NCBI GenBank assembly: GCA_964568075.1
Contig: CAZMOM010000003.1
Location: forward strand, 97,377 to 161,376
DNA: 64,000 nt
Source of the DNA: MnTg04 sp964568075
GTDB taxonomy: Bacteria > Pseudomonadota > Gammaproteobacteria > Steroidobacterales > MnTg04
Direction: 5' to 3'
The notes under the pieces were generated by a model that saw only the letters and a list, made by a program, of their open reading frames with translations, was not told the origin of the DNA and did not search any database. The translations under genes were made by a program, and so were the position numbers. Position 1 is the stretch's first letter. Every line of letters begins with the position of its first letter. This document shows, piece by piece, positions 53,318-62,852 of this stretch.

Positions 53318-53938
53318 ATGAGCAACAGAACGATTTCCCGGCGCGATTTCCTCGCCCGGTCGGGGGGCGCGTTCGGTATGGCCTGGCTGGGGGCAAATTT
53401 TCCGGCGATATCGGCCGCGGCTGCCGAAGCCAATCGGGTTGCCGGTGGGGATGACCCTGAGACTTACCACTTTTTTTCCAAAACCGATGCGCTGCTGATC
53501 GATGCGATCGGCTCACAGATCGTTCCTTCAGCAGGCGAGGGACCGGGCGCGCACGAAGCACGGGTGGCCGTTTTTATCGATCGGGCGATGAGCGGCTTTA
53601 TGCAGGGACAGGCAGAGAGATTTTCAAAAGGTCTCGGGGCGTTTAAGAAGGCATTCGCCGATGCGTACCCGGGAGGGGATTCGTTCGCCGATGCCGGCGC
53701 AGACACACGCGACGAGTTTTTTGCTACCCAGGTTGACAGCAGGTTTTTCGGGACTATCCGATTCCTGACTCATCTGGGTATGTTTTCGCTGCCCTCCTAC
53801 GGCGGCAATTTTCAGAAAATGGGCTGGGCGCTGGTCGGTTTCGAAGACCGACACTCGTTTCAATCGCCATTCGGTTATTACGACAAGGATTACCCTGGCT
53901 TTGCAGCCGTCGCCGCTAAATACAGCAAGGAGGGCTGA
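53318..53938 (+). CDS. TAT-exported gluconate 2-dehydrogenase subunit 3-like protein
   Basis: Start at ATG 53318 (AGGAG upstream) gives 206 residues. The twin-arginine signal SRRDFLARSGGAFGMAWLGA leads to the subunit 3 domain (KTDALLIDAIGSQIVPSAGE, FFGTIRFLTHLGMFS, GYYDKDYPGFA). These small subunits pair with a GMC flavoprotein and allow its export. The GMC gene begins 2 bp after this stop. The cytochrome subunit of the classical three-part enzyme is absent here. Confidence 0.85.
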   Translation: MSNRTISRRDFLARSGGAFGMAWLGANFPAISAAAAEANRVAGGDDPETYHFFSKTDALLIDAIGSQIVPSAGEGPGAHEARVAVFIDRAMSGFMQGQAERFSKGLGAFKKAFADAYPGGDSFADAGADTRDEFFATQVDSRFFGTIRFLTHLGMFSLPSYGGNFQKMGWALVGFEDRHSFQSPFGYYDKDYPGFAAVAAKYSKEG

Positions 53939-53940
53939 TC

Positions 53941-55593
53941 GTGTCAGGGATATCATACAAGACCAGCGAGGAAGTGGATTTTGTCGTCGTCGGCTCCGGT
54001 GCCGCCGGCGGCGTCATTGCCCGTGAGCTGTCACAAGCCGGACACAGCGTCGTCGTTATGGAGCGGGGCCCGCACCTGAAGCAAGGCGATTTTCACCACG
54101 ACGAATTGGCCTATTGGTTTAATGATGAAATTACCAAAGTTGCCAGTTCACCACCGCAAAGCTTCCGTAAATCAAAGGGCGAGAAAGCCTCTTCGTGGGG
54201 GTTCCCCAGTATGCTGTATGCGCAGTGCGTCGGTGGCGGCAGCGTGCATTTCACGGCCAATTTCTGGCGTTTCCACCCGGTGGATTTTCATGAGCACAGC
54301 CTGCTCGGCGACATCGCGGGCGCGTCACTGGCTGACTGGCCTATTTCTTACGATGAGCTCGAACCTTATTACACCAAGGTGGAATGGGAGATCGGTGTGT
54401 CCGGGCTGGCCGGCGCGCATCCGAACGAGCCGCATCGTTCGAAGCCCTATCCAATGCCGCCGCTGCCGGTCAAGTCTTCGGGCGTGCTGTTCGAAAAAGG
54501 CGCTTTCGAGCTGGGACTGCATCCTTTTCCCGCGCCGATGGCGATCAATTCGGTGCCTTACGACGGCCGCGCCGCGTGTGTCCATTGCGGATTCTGCATC
54601 GGTTTTGGTTGTGAGGTGGGCGCCAAGTCTTCCACGCTGTTCAATATGATCCCGCAGGCGGAGGCGACCGGCGTCTGTGAAATACGCAGCGGCGCCAATG
54701 TGGTGCGCATCGAGACCAATGGAAAAGGCCGTGCCACCGGCGTGGTCTATTACGACCTGGGCGGCGAGCAGCATCTGCAAAAAGCGAAAGCGGTCGTGCT
54801 TAGCGCCAATGGCGCGGAAACTGCACGCTTGTTGTTTCTTTCAGAGAGCAATCGCTTTGCCGATGGTCTTGCCAACGGCAGCGGCATGGTTGGCAAACAC
54901 ATCATGTTCAACGGCGGCGGCACCGCCGGCGCTTTTTTCGAGCATCCGTTAAACGAGTACAAAAGCGTGCAGGTCACTCGTATTTGTCACGATTTCTATG
55001 ACACCGATCCACGCAGAGGATTTTATGGCGGTGGCGGGATTGATGGACGCGTGATGTTCGGTCCGGCCGCCTATGCTGCTTTTGCCAGTGTCCCCGGTGA
55101 GCCAGGCTGGGGGGATGCGAACAAGGCTCGCTTGCAGCAATACCCGAACTTCATGTACTCCTCAACACACAGCACGTCATTGCCGGTGGAAACGAATGCT
55201 GTGGTGCTGGAGCACAATAATTTGGATATTTATGGCCTGCCTGGTATCGAGCTGACCTATCGCGATCATCCGGATGACCTGGCAACGACGCGATTCCTGG
55301 TCGACCGGGCTGCGGAAATCCTGGAAGCGTCCGGCGCCAGCAAAGTCTGGAAAGACCCTGTCTATGAACAGAGTTTCACCGCGCATCTTCTCGGCACGTG
55401 TCGGATGGGCGATGATCCGAAAAAGTCCGTCGTCGATAAATATCACCGGGCACATGACGTCGAGAATTTATTTATCTGCGACGGCAGCAGCCTGGTGACC
55501 TCGGGACGCGGGCAACCGACCGAAACGATACAGGCGCTGGCATTTCGGGCAGCGGAGCATATCAGCCGGTTCGCGAAGAATGGCGAGATATAA
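53941..55593 (+). CDS. GMC family FAD oxidoreductase
   Basis: A 550-residue flavoprotein. The FAD-binding motif FVVVGSGAAGGVIARELSQAG is near the N-terminus, and VGGGSVHFTANFWRF belongs to the cofactor-site region. A Cys-rich stretch CVHCGFCIGFGCEVGAKSS is seen in membrane dehydrogenase relatives of gluconate dehydrogenase. The C-terminal signature HLLGTCRMGDDP...VENLFICDGSSL is intact. It probably oxidises an alcohol or sugar in the periplasm, with its own export through the TAT signal of the partner subunit. The substrate is unknown. Confidence 0.9.
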   Translation: MSGISYKTSEEVDFVVVGSGAAGGVIARELSQAGHSVVVMERGPHLKQGDFHHDELAYWFNDEITKVASSPPQSFRKSKGEKASSWGFPSMLYAQCVGGGSVHFTANFWRFHPVDFHEHSLLGDIAGASLADWPISYDELEPYYTKVEWEIGVSGLAGAHPNEPHRSKPYPMPPLPVKSSGVLFEKGAFELGLHPFPAPMAINSVPYDGRAACVHCGFCIGFGCEVGAKSSTLFNMIPQAEATGVCEIRSGANVVRIETNGKGRATGVVYYDLGGEQHLQKAKAVVLSANGAETARLLFLSESNRFADGLANGSGMVGKHIMFNGGGTAGAFFEHPLNEYKSVQVTRICHDFYDTDPRRGFYGGGGIDGRVMFGPAAYAAFASVPGEPGWGDANKARLQQYPNFMYSSTHSTSLPVETNAVVLEHNNLDIYGLPGIELTYRDHPDDLATTRFLVDRAAEILEASGASKVWKDPVYEQSFTAHLLGTCRMGDDPKKSVVDKYHRAHDVENLFICDGSSLVTSGRGQPTETIQALAFRAAEHISRFAKNGEI

Positions 55594-56008
55594 GCGCGGC
55601 TTTTTTCTGGCTGGTCTTTGCCTGTTGGCGACTGATCTGCCCGCACAGTCAGTCAGCGGCGCGACGTATCTGGACATGGGTCCGGAAGCCCGGCAGTTTG
55701 CGCTGCAGCTGGTCGCCGATTCGCTGCTCAGCGGCATGGTCAGTCAGGCCACCACGAGCGCGGAGTCAGCCGAAGAGGCGCAAGTGCGCCTGCGGGAAAA
55801 TCCCGTTTACGATTGCCTGACCCGGATTAACGAGAGTGAACTGGCAGGCGCCGTCAACGATTATCTGGCACAGCTGGATGACAACAGCCTCGTGTTTTCG
55901 ATATCCGAATTGACCGCGTATGCGCTGGGCGAATTTTGCGATACCAGTGTCACGCCAGGTGTTGCTGATGAAGATAAACCTCGGTCTGCATTTCCGTCAG
56001 ACGGCTGA
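55580..56008 (+). CDS. small exported protein after the GMC oxidoreductase gene
   Basis: 142 residues, overlapping the GMC stop by 14 bases. A signal peptide (MARYKRGFFLAGLCLLATDL, cleavage near AQS) precedes a helical domain (MGPEARQFALQLVADSLLSG, ENPVYDCLTRINESELAGAV) with two Cys that could form a disulfide. The tail is Asp/Pro-rich. I recognise no family. Overlap and export signal suggest it is an accessory of the oxidoreductase pair. Confidence 0.65.
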   Translation: MARYKRGFFLAGLCLLATDLPAQSVSGATYLDMGPEARQFALQLVADSLLSGMVSQATTSAESAEEAQVRLRENPVYDCLTRINESELAGAVNDYLAQLDDNSLVFSISELTAYALGEFCDTSVTPGVADEDKPRSAFPSDG

Positions 56009-56074
56009 CCGTTCGCCTGAATTCGACGGAAAGAAGCTCGTAGCGCCGCCTCCATGCGTGCTGCAAAGACGGCC

Positions 56075-56734
56075 TTAGCCGCAACGCATCTCCGGAATAT
56101 CGCCTTCGACGATCAGCTTGCCCGCGGTTTTCTCCCGAATTTCGTCGATCGAAACACCGGGTGCGCGTTCGAGCAAATGAAACGCTCCGTCAAAAATTTC
56201 CAGGTAGGCGAGATCGGTAACGACTTTGCGTATGCAGCTGACCCCGGTCAAAGGAAGCGTGCAAGATTCCAGCAGCTTGGGTTGACCTGATTTGCTGGCG
56301 TGGGTCATGGTGACGACGATGTTTTCCGTCCCGGCGACCAGGTCCATCGCGCCACCCATCCCCTTGACCAGTTTTCCGGGAATCATCCACGAGGCGATGC
56401 TGCCGTTCTGATCGACCTCGAAAGCGCCCAGTACGGTCAGGTCGACATGCGCACCCCGGATCATCGCGAAACTGTCGGCCGATGAGAAATACGCGGCGCC
56501 GGTTACTGCGGTGACGGTCTGTTTGCCTGCGTTGATCAGGTCCGCATCCACTTCTTCGTCGAGGGGAAAAGGCCCCATCCCAAGCAATCCGTTTTCCGAC
56601 TGCAACATGACCTCGATGCCATCAGGAATGTAATTGGCTACCAGTGTCGGAATACCGATGCCGAGGTTGACGTAATAACCATCCCTCAATTCACTTCCGA
56701 CCCGTTCCGCTATCTGTTCTCTGCTCAATGCCAT
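56075..56734 (-). CDS. scoB: 3-oxoacid CoA-transferase subunit B
   Basis: 219 residues. The catalytic Glu lies in MLQSENGLLGMGPFP, where it forms the enzyme-CoA thioester, and YVNLGIGIPTLVANYIPDG and GGAMDLVAGTENIVVTM are family-typical. With subunit A it moves CoA from succinyl-CoA to acetoacetate, activating the acetoacetate formed from leucine and tyrosine. It is the last gene of the leftward leucine-type operon and lies 21 bp from scoA. Confidence 0.93.
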   Translation of the reverse strand: MALSREQIAERVGSELRDGYYVNLGIGIPTLVANYIPDGIEVMLQSENGLLGMGPFPLDEEVDADLINAGKQTVTAVTGAAYFSSADSFAMIRGAHVDLTVLGAFEVDQNGSIASWMIPGKLVKGMGGAMDLVAGTENIVVTMTHASKSGQPKLLESCTLPLTGVSCIRKVVTDLAYLEIFDGAFHLLERAPGVSIDEIREKTAGKLIVEGDIPEMRCG

Positions 56735-56755
56735 TAGCGACCTTTTTCCCGTGAT

Positions 56756-57457
56756 TCAGGCGCTGCGAACGGTCCGCTGCTCGATACGCTTTTCGAAACT
56801 GCCCTTGATCAGGCGCTGTATAAATATCCCCGGCGTGTGGATGTGATGCGGGTCGAGTTCGCCAGGCTCAACGATTTCTTCAACCTCGGCAATGGCAATC
56901 CTGCCCGCCATCGCCATCATCGGGTTGAAATTCTGCGCCGTCATTCGATAAACGAGGTTGCCCATCGTGTCGCCTTTCCAGGCCTTTATCAGGGCATAGT
57001 CGGCAGTTAACGACTCTTCCAGTACGTATGGGCGGCCATTAAATTCCCGGGTGTCTTTGCCCTCGGCGACGGCGGTACCGTACCCGGTCGCGGTATAAAA
57101 GGCCGGTATGCCCGCACCGCCGGCGCGAATTTTTTCCGCGAGCGTTCCCTGTGGCGTCAGAACGACTTCCATCTCTCCCGAAATAAACAGTTGCTCGAAC
57201 AACTCGTTTTCACCGACGTATGAGCCGATCATTTTTTTGATTTGTCTGTTCTCGAGCAACACGCCCAGGCCGAAACCATCGACGCCCGCATTGTTCGAAA
57301 TGCAGGTCAGGTCTTTGACACCCATTTTTCTGACCCGGGCGATCAGTCCTTCCGGAATACCGCACAAACCGAAGCCGCCGACCATAACGGTCATGCCATT
57401 ACCCAGGCCGGCCAGCGCCTCATCGTACGAGCCGACTACTTTGTTAAATCCGGACAT
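56756..57457 (-). CDS. scoA: 3-oxoacid CoA-transferase subunit A
   Basis: 233 residues, normal length. Recognisable blocks are GMTVMVGGFGLCGIPEGLI (CoA-binding glycine loop), CISNNAGVDGFGLGVLL, and the PQGTLAEKIRAGGAGIPAFYTATGYGT stretch of subunit A. GGAG stands in front of the ATG. It is placed between ETF-QO and scoB, 31 bp from the former. The tandem A-B arrangement is that of succinyl-CoA:acetoacetate CoA-transferases. Confidence 0.94.
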   Translation of the reverse strand: MSGFNKVVGSYDEALAGLGNGMTVMVGGFGLCGIPEGLIARVRKMGVKDLTCISNNAGVDGFGLGVLLENRQIKKMIGSYVGENELFEQLFISGEMEVVLTPQGTLAEKIRAGGAGIPAFYTATGYGTAVAEGKDTREFNGRPYVLEESLTADYALIKAWKGDTMGNLVYRMTAQNFNPMMAMAGRIAIAEVEEIVEPGELDPHHIHTPGIFIQRLIKGSFEKRIEQRTVRSA

Positions 57458-57488
57458 GCAAACTCCTTAAGCGTCCCGTCCTGCCTGT

Positions 57489-59090
57489 TCAGAGACCCTG
57501 ATAATTGGGACCGGATCCACCCTCCGGAGGCACCCAGTCAATAATGCCATAAGGGTCCTTGATATCGCACGCTTTGCAATGGACACAATTGGCCGCATTG
57601 ATTTGCAGCCGGCGGCCATTGGCATCTTCGACGATCTCATAAACACTGGCAGGGCAGAAGCGAATACAGGGATTGCCATATTCCTCAGTGCACCGCGTCA
57701 CGCAGATGCTGGTATCCGCAACCTTCAGATGCACCGGCTGGTTTTCGTCATGATCGGTGGCGGAGAAATAGACCGACGCCAGCCGGTCACGGGGCGGCAG
57801 GTCGCGTTGCACCCATTTTCTGTCCCGAGACTCGGCCTGATCCAGCTTCATCAACGTGCTGTGATCGGCATGATTCTTCAGCGTATGGGGAAGGCGGCCC
57901 TGCGTCAGGGTCTCGAGACCCGCATTCAACAGCCCGAGCCACAAACCATGCCTGAATCCGGGCCGAATGTTTCTGACTTTTCTGAGCTCGAGTCCGGCCG
58001 GCGAATGCCGAAACCGGGCATCGAACCCCTGGCTGCCTCCGCGCTCCACGAAATGCTGTGCCGCCAGCATGCCGCTGCGCAACGCCATGTGAATGCCTTT
58101 GATTTTCGGTACATTGAGTGTGCCACCGGCGTCGCCAACCAGTAACGCACCTGGTGTTTCCAGGCGAGGCATCGATTGCCAGCCGCCCTCAACGATCGTG
58201 CGCGATCCGGCCGCAACGAGTTCCGCTCCGCTCAGTAATTTTTTCATCAGCGGATGATGTTTGAACTGCTGAAAGGCTTCGAATGGTGGAAATTCAGGAT
58301 CTGCATAATCCAGCCCGACGACGAATCCGACAGAAACCCGATCGTTATCAAGATGATAAACAAAGCTGCCGCCATAGATATTGCTGTCCAGCGGCCAACC
58401 GATGCTGTGCAGGACATGACCCGGTTTCCCTGTGCCCTCAGGTAACTGCCACAATTCCTTGAACCCCAACCCGAAAGTTTGCGGGTCGGAATGCTGGTCG
58501 AGTGAAAATCTGGCGATCAGTTGCTTCGTCAGGCTGCCGCGGCAGCCTTCGGCCAGCACCGTCAATTCACAATGAATGTCGACACCGGCGCTAAATCCCG
58601 GACCTTCCGATCCGTCGGCTGCGCGGCCCATGTCACCGACCCTGATGCCGATAACGGTATCGCTCTCGTCGTAAAGCAGTTCATTGCCCGCAAAACCCGG
58701 AAACACGTCAACGCCCAGCGATTCGGCCTTTTCGGCCAGCCAGGCTCCGAGCTGATTCAGCGAAATAATGAAATTGCCATGGTTATTCATCTGCGGTGGC
58801 ACCGGCAGCGGAATCCGGAACTTGCCCGTTAGCAGGACGAATTGGTCCTTTCCCGCCGGTACGCAGATCGCCGGATATTCATTTCGCCATTCAGGCAGCA
58901 GCTCGTCCAGTGCGGCCGGTTCAAGTAATGCGCCCGATAACAAGTGCGCACCCGGTTCAGAGCTTTTTTCAAGAAGGCAGATGTTCAAATTCGGTTTGAG
59001 CTGTTTCATGCGAATAGCGCAGGCCAGGCCGGCGGGTCCACCGCCGATGACCGCAACGTCATATTCCATAATCTCGCGAGCAGTTTGCAT
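57489..59090 (-). CDS. etfD: electron transfer flavoprotein-ubiquinone oxidoreductase
   Basis: From ATG 59090 the protein has 533 residues. The FAD motif DVAVIGGGPAGLACAIRMKQL opens the chain, and the membrane-associated quinone domain lies in the middle. The C-terminal ferredoxin part CIRFCPASVYEIVEDANGR...NCVHCKACDIKDPYGIIDW carries the [4Fe-4S] cluster. It passes electrons from acyl-CoA dehydrogenases via ETF to quinone, which would feed alternative complex III. ETF alpha/beta genes are not in the window. It is in the same operon as the preceding SDR, 10 bp apart. Confidence 0.95.
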   Translation of the reverse strand: MQTAREIMEYDVAVIGGGPAGLACAIRMKQLKPNLNICLLEKSSEPGAHLLSGALLEPAALDELLPEWRNEYPAICVPAGKDQFVLLTGKFRIPLPVPPQMNNHGNFIISLNQLGAWLAEKAESLGVDVFPGFAGNELLYDESDTVIGIRVGDMGRAADGSEGPGFSAGVDIHCELTVLAEGCRGSLTKQLIARFSLDQHSDPQTFGLGFKELWQLPEGTGKPGHVLHSIGWPLDSNIYGGSFVYHLDNDRVSVGFVVGLDYADPEFPPFEAFQQFKHHPLMKKLLSGAELVAAGSRTIVEGGWQSMPRLETPGALLVGDAGGTLNVPKIKGIHMALRSGMLAAQHFVERGGSQGFDARFRHSPAGLELRKVRNIRPGFRHGLWLGLLNAGLETLTQGRLPHTLKNHADHSTLMKLDQAESRDRKWVQRDLPPRDRLASVYFSATDHDENQPVHLKVADTSICVTRCTEEYGNPCIRFCPASVYEIVEDANGRRLQINAANCVHCKACDIKDPYGIIDWVPPEGGSGPNYQGL

Positions 59091-59100
59091 TATCGCTTTC

Positions 59101-59868
59101 TCATTTAGCTTGCATGCGAATCGCGCCATCCAGACGAATGGTCTCGCCGTTTAACATGACATTGCTGCAAATATACGCAACCAGGTCGGCGAATTCTTCG
59201 GGTTTGCCCAGCCGTGGCGGAAACGGCACTTGTTCAGCCAAGGACTGCCGAACTTTCTCGGGCATTTCCTCCATCATCGGCGTCATGAAAATCCCTGGCG
59301 CGATGGTCATGACACGGACCCCTATGCGGGAAAATTCCCGGGCGATTGGTAAGGCCATTCCCGCGATACCGGCCTTCGACGCCGAGTACGCGGCTTGACC
59401 AATCTGGCCCTCAAAAGCTGCGACCGATGCGGTGCTGACAATTACGCCGCGCTCGCCTTTTTCGTTGGGCTCGTTGTTCTGCATGAGGTTGGCCGCTGCC
59501 TTGATCATATAAAAAGAGCCGATCAGGTTGACCTTGATGACATCGCTGAACAATTCGCCAGGCATCGGACCCTCGCGACCCAGCACGCGACCGGCGCCGA
59601 GTATTCCAGCGCAGTTGACCAGCAGATTGATGCCACCCATTTTCTCCGCCGCGATTTTGACCGCGTTGTTGACATCTTCTTCGGAGCCGACGTCGGCGCG
59701 GGCGAAGGAACTCGCTGTGCCCAGCGATTTGACCGCGGCAGCGCATTGTTCCACGTTGATATCGACCAGCGTAACTTGTCCGCCATCGGCGACGATTCTT
59801 CTGGCGGTAGCCAGCCCCAGTCCTGAGGCGCCACCGGTGACAATCGCTTTCGCTTCGTTAATTCGCAT
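59101..59868 (-). CDS. 3-hydroxyacyl-CoA dehydrogenase, SDR type (HSD10-like)
   Basis: 255 residues. Cofactor motif AIVTGGASGLGLATARRI with Asp in LVDIN indicates NAD+. INLLVNCAGILG, the Ser in IVSTASVAAFEGQIGQAAYSASK with the catalytic Tyr and Lys, and IAPGIFMTPMM match the type II 3-hydroxyacyl-CoA dehydrogenases. This group oxidises 2-methyl-3-hydroxybutyryl-CoA in isoleucine breakdown, among other substrates. Good Shine-Dalgarno AGGAAA. It lies between HMG-CoA lyase and ETF-QO in the operon. Confidence 0.9.
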   Translation of the reverse strand: MRINEAKAIVTGGASGLGLATARRIVADGGQVTLVDINVEQCAAAVKSLGTASSFARADVGSEEDVNNAVKIAAEKMGGINLLVNCAGILGAGRVLGREGPMPGELFSDVIKVNLIGSFYMIKAAANLMQNNEPNEKGERGVIVSTASVAAFEGQIGQAAYSASKAGIAGMALPIAREFSRIGVRVMTIAPGIFMTPMMEEMPEKVRQSLAEQVPFPPRLGKPEEFADLVAYICSNVMLNGETIRLDGAIRMQAK

Positions 59869-59904
59869 GAAATTTTCCTGAAACGTGGGTAAGTAAGTCG
59901 TGGG

Positions 59905-60813
59905 TCACTGTTGCTGGCGCCAGGCGATCTGACCAAGCCGGCTATTCGGAGACCGGTCCAGGTGCTGACAAATAAACAGACCGGCCTCGGTCAGCAAATC
60001 AAGATCGACGCCGGTGTGTATGCCCATGCCGTGCAGCATGTAAACGAGATCCTCGCTGGCCACATTTCCGGTTGCGCCTTTCGCGTACGGACACCCACCG
60101 AGGCCCGCCACTGACGAATCGATGACCGCGACCCCCAGTTCCAGGCAGGCAAGAATATTTGCCAGAGCCTGGCCGCGAGTGTCATGAAAATGTATCGCCA
60201 GTTTCTCTATCGCGACCTTTCCGGCGACATCGGCCAGCATTTTTCGCGCTTGAAAAGGCGTGCCTATGCCGATCGTGTCTCCCAGGGATATTTCGTAACA
60301 ACCCATTTTCTGCAGTTGGTCCGCAATATCGGCGACCGCGGAGGCGCTGATTTCGCCCTCAAACGGGCAGCCCAGCGTGCAGGAAATATAAGCACGTACG
60401 GGAATATCGTGTTCCGCGGCGAGCGTCGTGACCGGCTTAATTCTTTGCAAGGACCCGGCAATGCCGGTGTTGATGTTTTTCTGATTGAAAGTTTCCGACG
60501 CGGCCGTAAAAACGGCGATCTCTTTCGCCCCTGATGCCAGGGCTCGCTGCATTCCTTTGACATTGGGAACCAACACCGGGTAGCGGACACCGGCCTTGTT
60601 CTCGATACCGGCCATGACTGCGGACGCATCCGCCAATTGAGGCACCCATCGCGGGCTGACAAAACTGCTGACCTCAATGGTAGACAGGCCGCTTTCGCCG
60701 AGCCGGTCGATCAGGTCGATCTTGACAGAGGCCGGTAGTGTCTGCTTTTCGTTTTGCAGACCATCCCGCGCCGCCACTTCGACGATGCGTACCGAATCCG
60801 GAAACCGGGTCAT
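59905..60813 (-). CDS. mvaB: hydroxymethylglutaryl-CoA lyase
   Basis: 302 residues, splitting HMG-CoA into acetyl-CoA and acetoacetate, the last step of leucine catabolism. The metal/substrate motif VEVAARDGLQNEKQTL is near the N-terminus, with ISLGDTIGIGTP and HFHDTRGQALANI further on. The signature SVAGLGGCPYAKGATGNVASEDLVYML contains the catalytic Cys. Its start overlaps the mccA stop by four bases. Confidence 0.96.
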   Translation of the reverse strand: MTRFPDSVRIVEVAARDGLQNEKQTLPASVKIDLIDRLGESGLSTIEVSSFVSPRWVPQLADASAVMAGIENKAGVRYPVLVPNVKGMQRALASGAKEIAVFTAASETFNQKNINTGIAGSLQRIKPVTTLAAEHDIPVRAYISCTLGCPFEGEISASAVADIADQLQKMGCYEISLGDTIGIGTPFQARKMLADVAGKVAIEKLAIHFHDTRGQALANILACLELGVAVIDSSVAGLGGCPYAKGATGNVASEDLVYMLHGMGIHTGVDLDLLTEAGLFICQHLDRSPNSRLGQIAWRQQQ

Positions 60814-62852
60814 CGGCCCGCCTTATCCGGGAGGATGTCGACCAGCGCCACTTCCGCTTCGACGATGTCACCGGTCTGGAAAAGAATTTTCTCCACCGTT
60901 CCCGTCGCGCGGGCAAGCAGCGTATATTCCATTTTCATGCCTTCGAGCACCAGCAGTTTGTCACCCGATTCGACGCGGTCACCCTCACTTACCAGCAGGG
61001 AAACAATTTTACCCGGTAATGGTGAGCCAGGGTGAGCATCCTCGTCTTCTCCGGTCCGCGCAGATGCGTACAGATTCAGGCGTTGAAGTTCGTAACAAGA
61101 CCCGTTCAGGCTGACTTGATACCAGGGATCGCTTTGCACGGTCACAACCGCGAATTCTTTTTCGTCGATCGTCCAGTCCGATCCGGCCTCCGATCGACTG
61201 TCGCGAGTCGCCAATTCGCCGGCAGTAACCGAAAAGTTTTTTCCGTCACAGCAGGCCTGAAAAGTTTTTTCGTCATCCTCTCCGGGAACAACGCTGATCT
61301 TGCTTTCCACGCCATCAGCGGTAACGAAACGGAAACTGGATCTCGCGGGACCAGCCAGTCGCCAACTGTCCTTCGTGTGCCATGGAGAATTGTCTTCGCC
61401 GATCGTGATTGCCGGAGACATCCGGGAGTGCGTCATTCGGTTCCTTATGCGACAAATTGCAGCTACGGCCATCACTTCAGGTGTCGTTAATTCGTCTCCC
61501 AGCACAGCGGACAACTGGCGATCCAGGTAGCCCGTATCCATTGCCGCGCCGGCGAAAGCCGTCGAGTCGACAATTCCCCGAAGCAGGGCAAGGTTGTTGC
61601 CGACCCCGAGCAGGGCGGTTTGCGCCAGGCAGGCCTGCATCTTTTTTGTCGCGGCGCGACGCGACTCATCATGGACAATCAGCTTGGCCAGCAGCGGATC
61701 GTAATGGATGCCGATTTCGTCTCCCTGCTGGATTCCGCTATCGATCCTCATTCCGTGTCCTGCGTATGGGAGGGCGAAGGTCTCGACGATTCCAGTGGTC
61801 GGCAGAAAGTCCCGGTAGGGATTTTCCGCATAGATGCGCGCCTCGATGGCGTGTCCGTGGCAGCGGATCTCATCCTGCTGCAACGGGAGTTTCTCGCCGG
61901 CCGCCACTTTCAGCTGCCATTCGACGAGATCGATGCCGGTAATCATTTCCGTCACCGGATGTTCGACCTGGAGGCGCGTGTTCATCTCCATAAAAAAGAA
62001 GTCGCCGTGCGTGTCCAGAATAAATTCTACCGTTCCGGCATTGCAATAATTGACCGCCCGGGCCGCCTGGATAGCCGCTTCCGCCATTCGCTGCCTGACG
62101 TCATCGGTTATCGAAGGGCAGGGCGCCTCCTCGATGATCTTCTGGTAGCGACGCTGGATGGAGCATTCACGCTCAAAAAGATGGACTGCATTGCCATGCT
62201 GATCGGCAAAGATCTGTACTTCGATATGGCGTGGATTCTCCAGGTACTTTTCCAGCAGTACCCGGTCGTCGCCAAAACTGCTTGCGGCTTCCCGCCTTGC
62301 GCCGGCCAGCGCGTCGGCGAATTCATCCTTGCTTCTGACGATCCGCATGCCCTTGCCACCACCACCGGCGCAGGCCTTGATCATCAGGGGCAAGCCGATT
62401 TTCCTGGCTTTTTTGCGCAGTTCCCTGTCGTGTTGCTGGTCACCGTGATAGCCGGGTACGACAGGAACACCCGCTTTTTCCATGATCGACTTAGCGACGT
62501 CCTTGTTGCCCATGCTGGCAATGGTCTCCGGCTGCGGCCCGACAAAAACCAAACCGGCCTTTTCGCAGGCGCTCGCGAACCCGGCATTTTCCGACAAAAA
62601 ACCGTACCCGGGGTGGATCGCGTCAACTCCCGTGGATCTGGCCGCCTCCAGCAGCGCCTCGATATTCAAATAGGATTCTCGTGCCGGCGCTGCGCCGATG
62701 CTTACCGACTCATCCGCATCCCTGACATGGAGCGCATCGCGGTCCGCATCCGAAAAAACAGCGACCGTCGCTATGTCCAGTGCGCGGCAGGTTCGTATGA
62801 TGCGGCAGGCGATCTCGCCACGATTGGCGATCAACAGGCGGGCGATCATCAA
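60810..62852 (-). CDS. mccA: 3-methylcrotonyl-CoA carboxylase biotin-containing alpha subunit
   Basis: 680 residues. The biotin carboxylase part begins LLIANRGEIACRIIRTCRAL, with the ATP-grasp loop KACAGGGGKGMRIV and FMEMNTRLQVEHPVTEMITG. A linker domain leads to the C-terminal biotinyl domain with LVLEGMKMEYTLLA, whose Lys is biotinylated. It carboxylates 3-methylcrotonyl-CoA in leucine degradation together with the beta subunit at the window edge. It abuts liuC and overlaps the lyase, so one transcript is certain enough. Confidence 0.95.
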   Translation of the reverse strand: MMIARLLIANRGEIACRIIRTCRALDIATVAVFSDADRDALHVRDADESVSIGAAPARESYLNIEALLEAARSTGVDAIHPGYGFLSENAGFASACEKAGLVFVGPQPETIASMGNKDVAKSIMEKAGVPVVPGYHGDQQHDRELRKKARKIGLPLMIKACAGGGGKGMRIVRSKDEFADALAGARREAASSFGDDRVLLEKYLENPRHIEVQIFADQHGNAVHLFERECSIQRRYQKIIEEAPCPSITDDVRQRMAEAAIQAARAVNYCNAGTVEFILDTHGDFFFMEMNTRLQVEHPVTEMITGIDLVEWQLKVAAGEKLPLQQDEIRCHGHAIEARIYAENPYRDFLPTTGIVETFALPYAGHGMRIDSGIQQGDEIGIHYDPLLAKLIVHDESRRAATKKMQACLAQTALLGVGNNLALLRGIVDSTAFAGAAMDTGYLDRQLSAVLGDELTTPEVMAVAAICRIRNRMTHSRMSPAITIGEDNSPWHTKDSWRLAGPARSSFRFVTADGVESKISVVPGEDDEKTFQACCDGKNFSVTAGELATRDSRSEAGSDWTIDEKEFAVVTVQSDPWYQVSLNGSCYELQRLNLYASARTGEDEDAHPGSPLPGKIVSLLVSEGDRVESGDKLLVLEGMKMEYTLLARATGTVEKILFQTGDIVEAEVALVDILPDKAGR

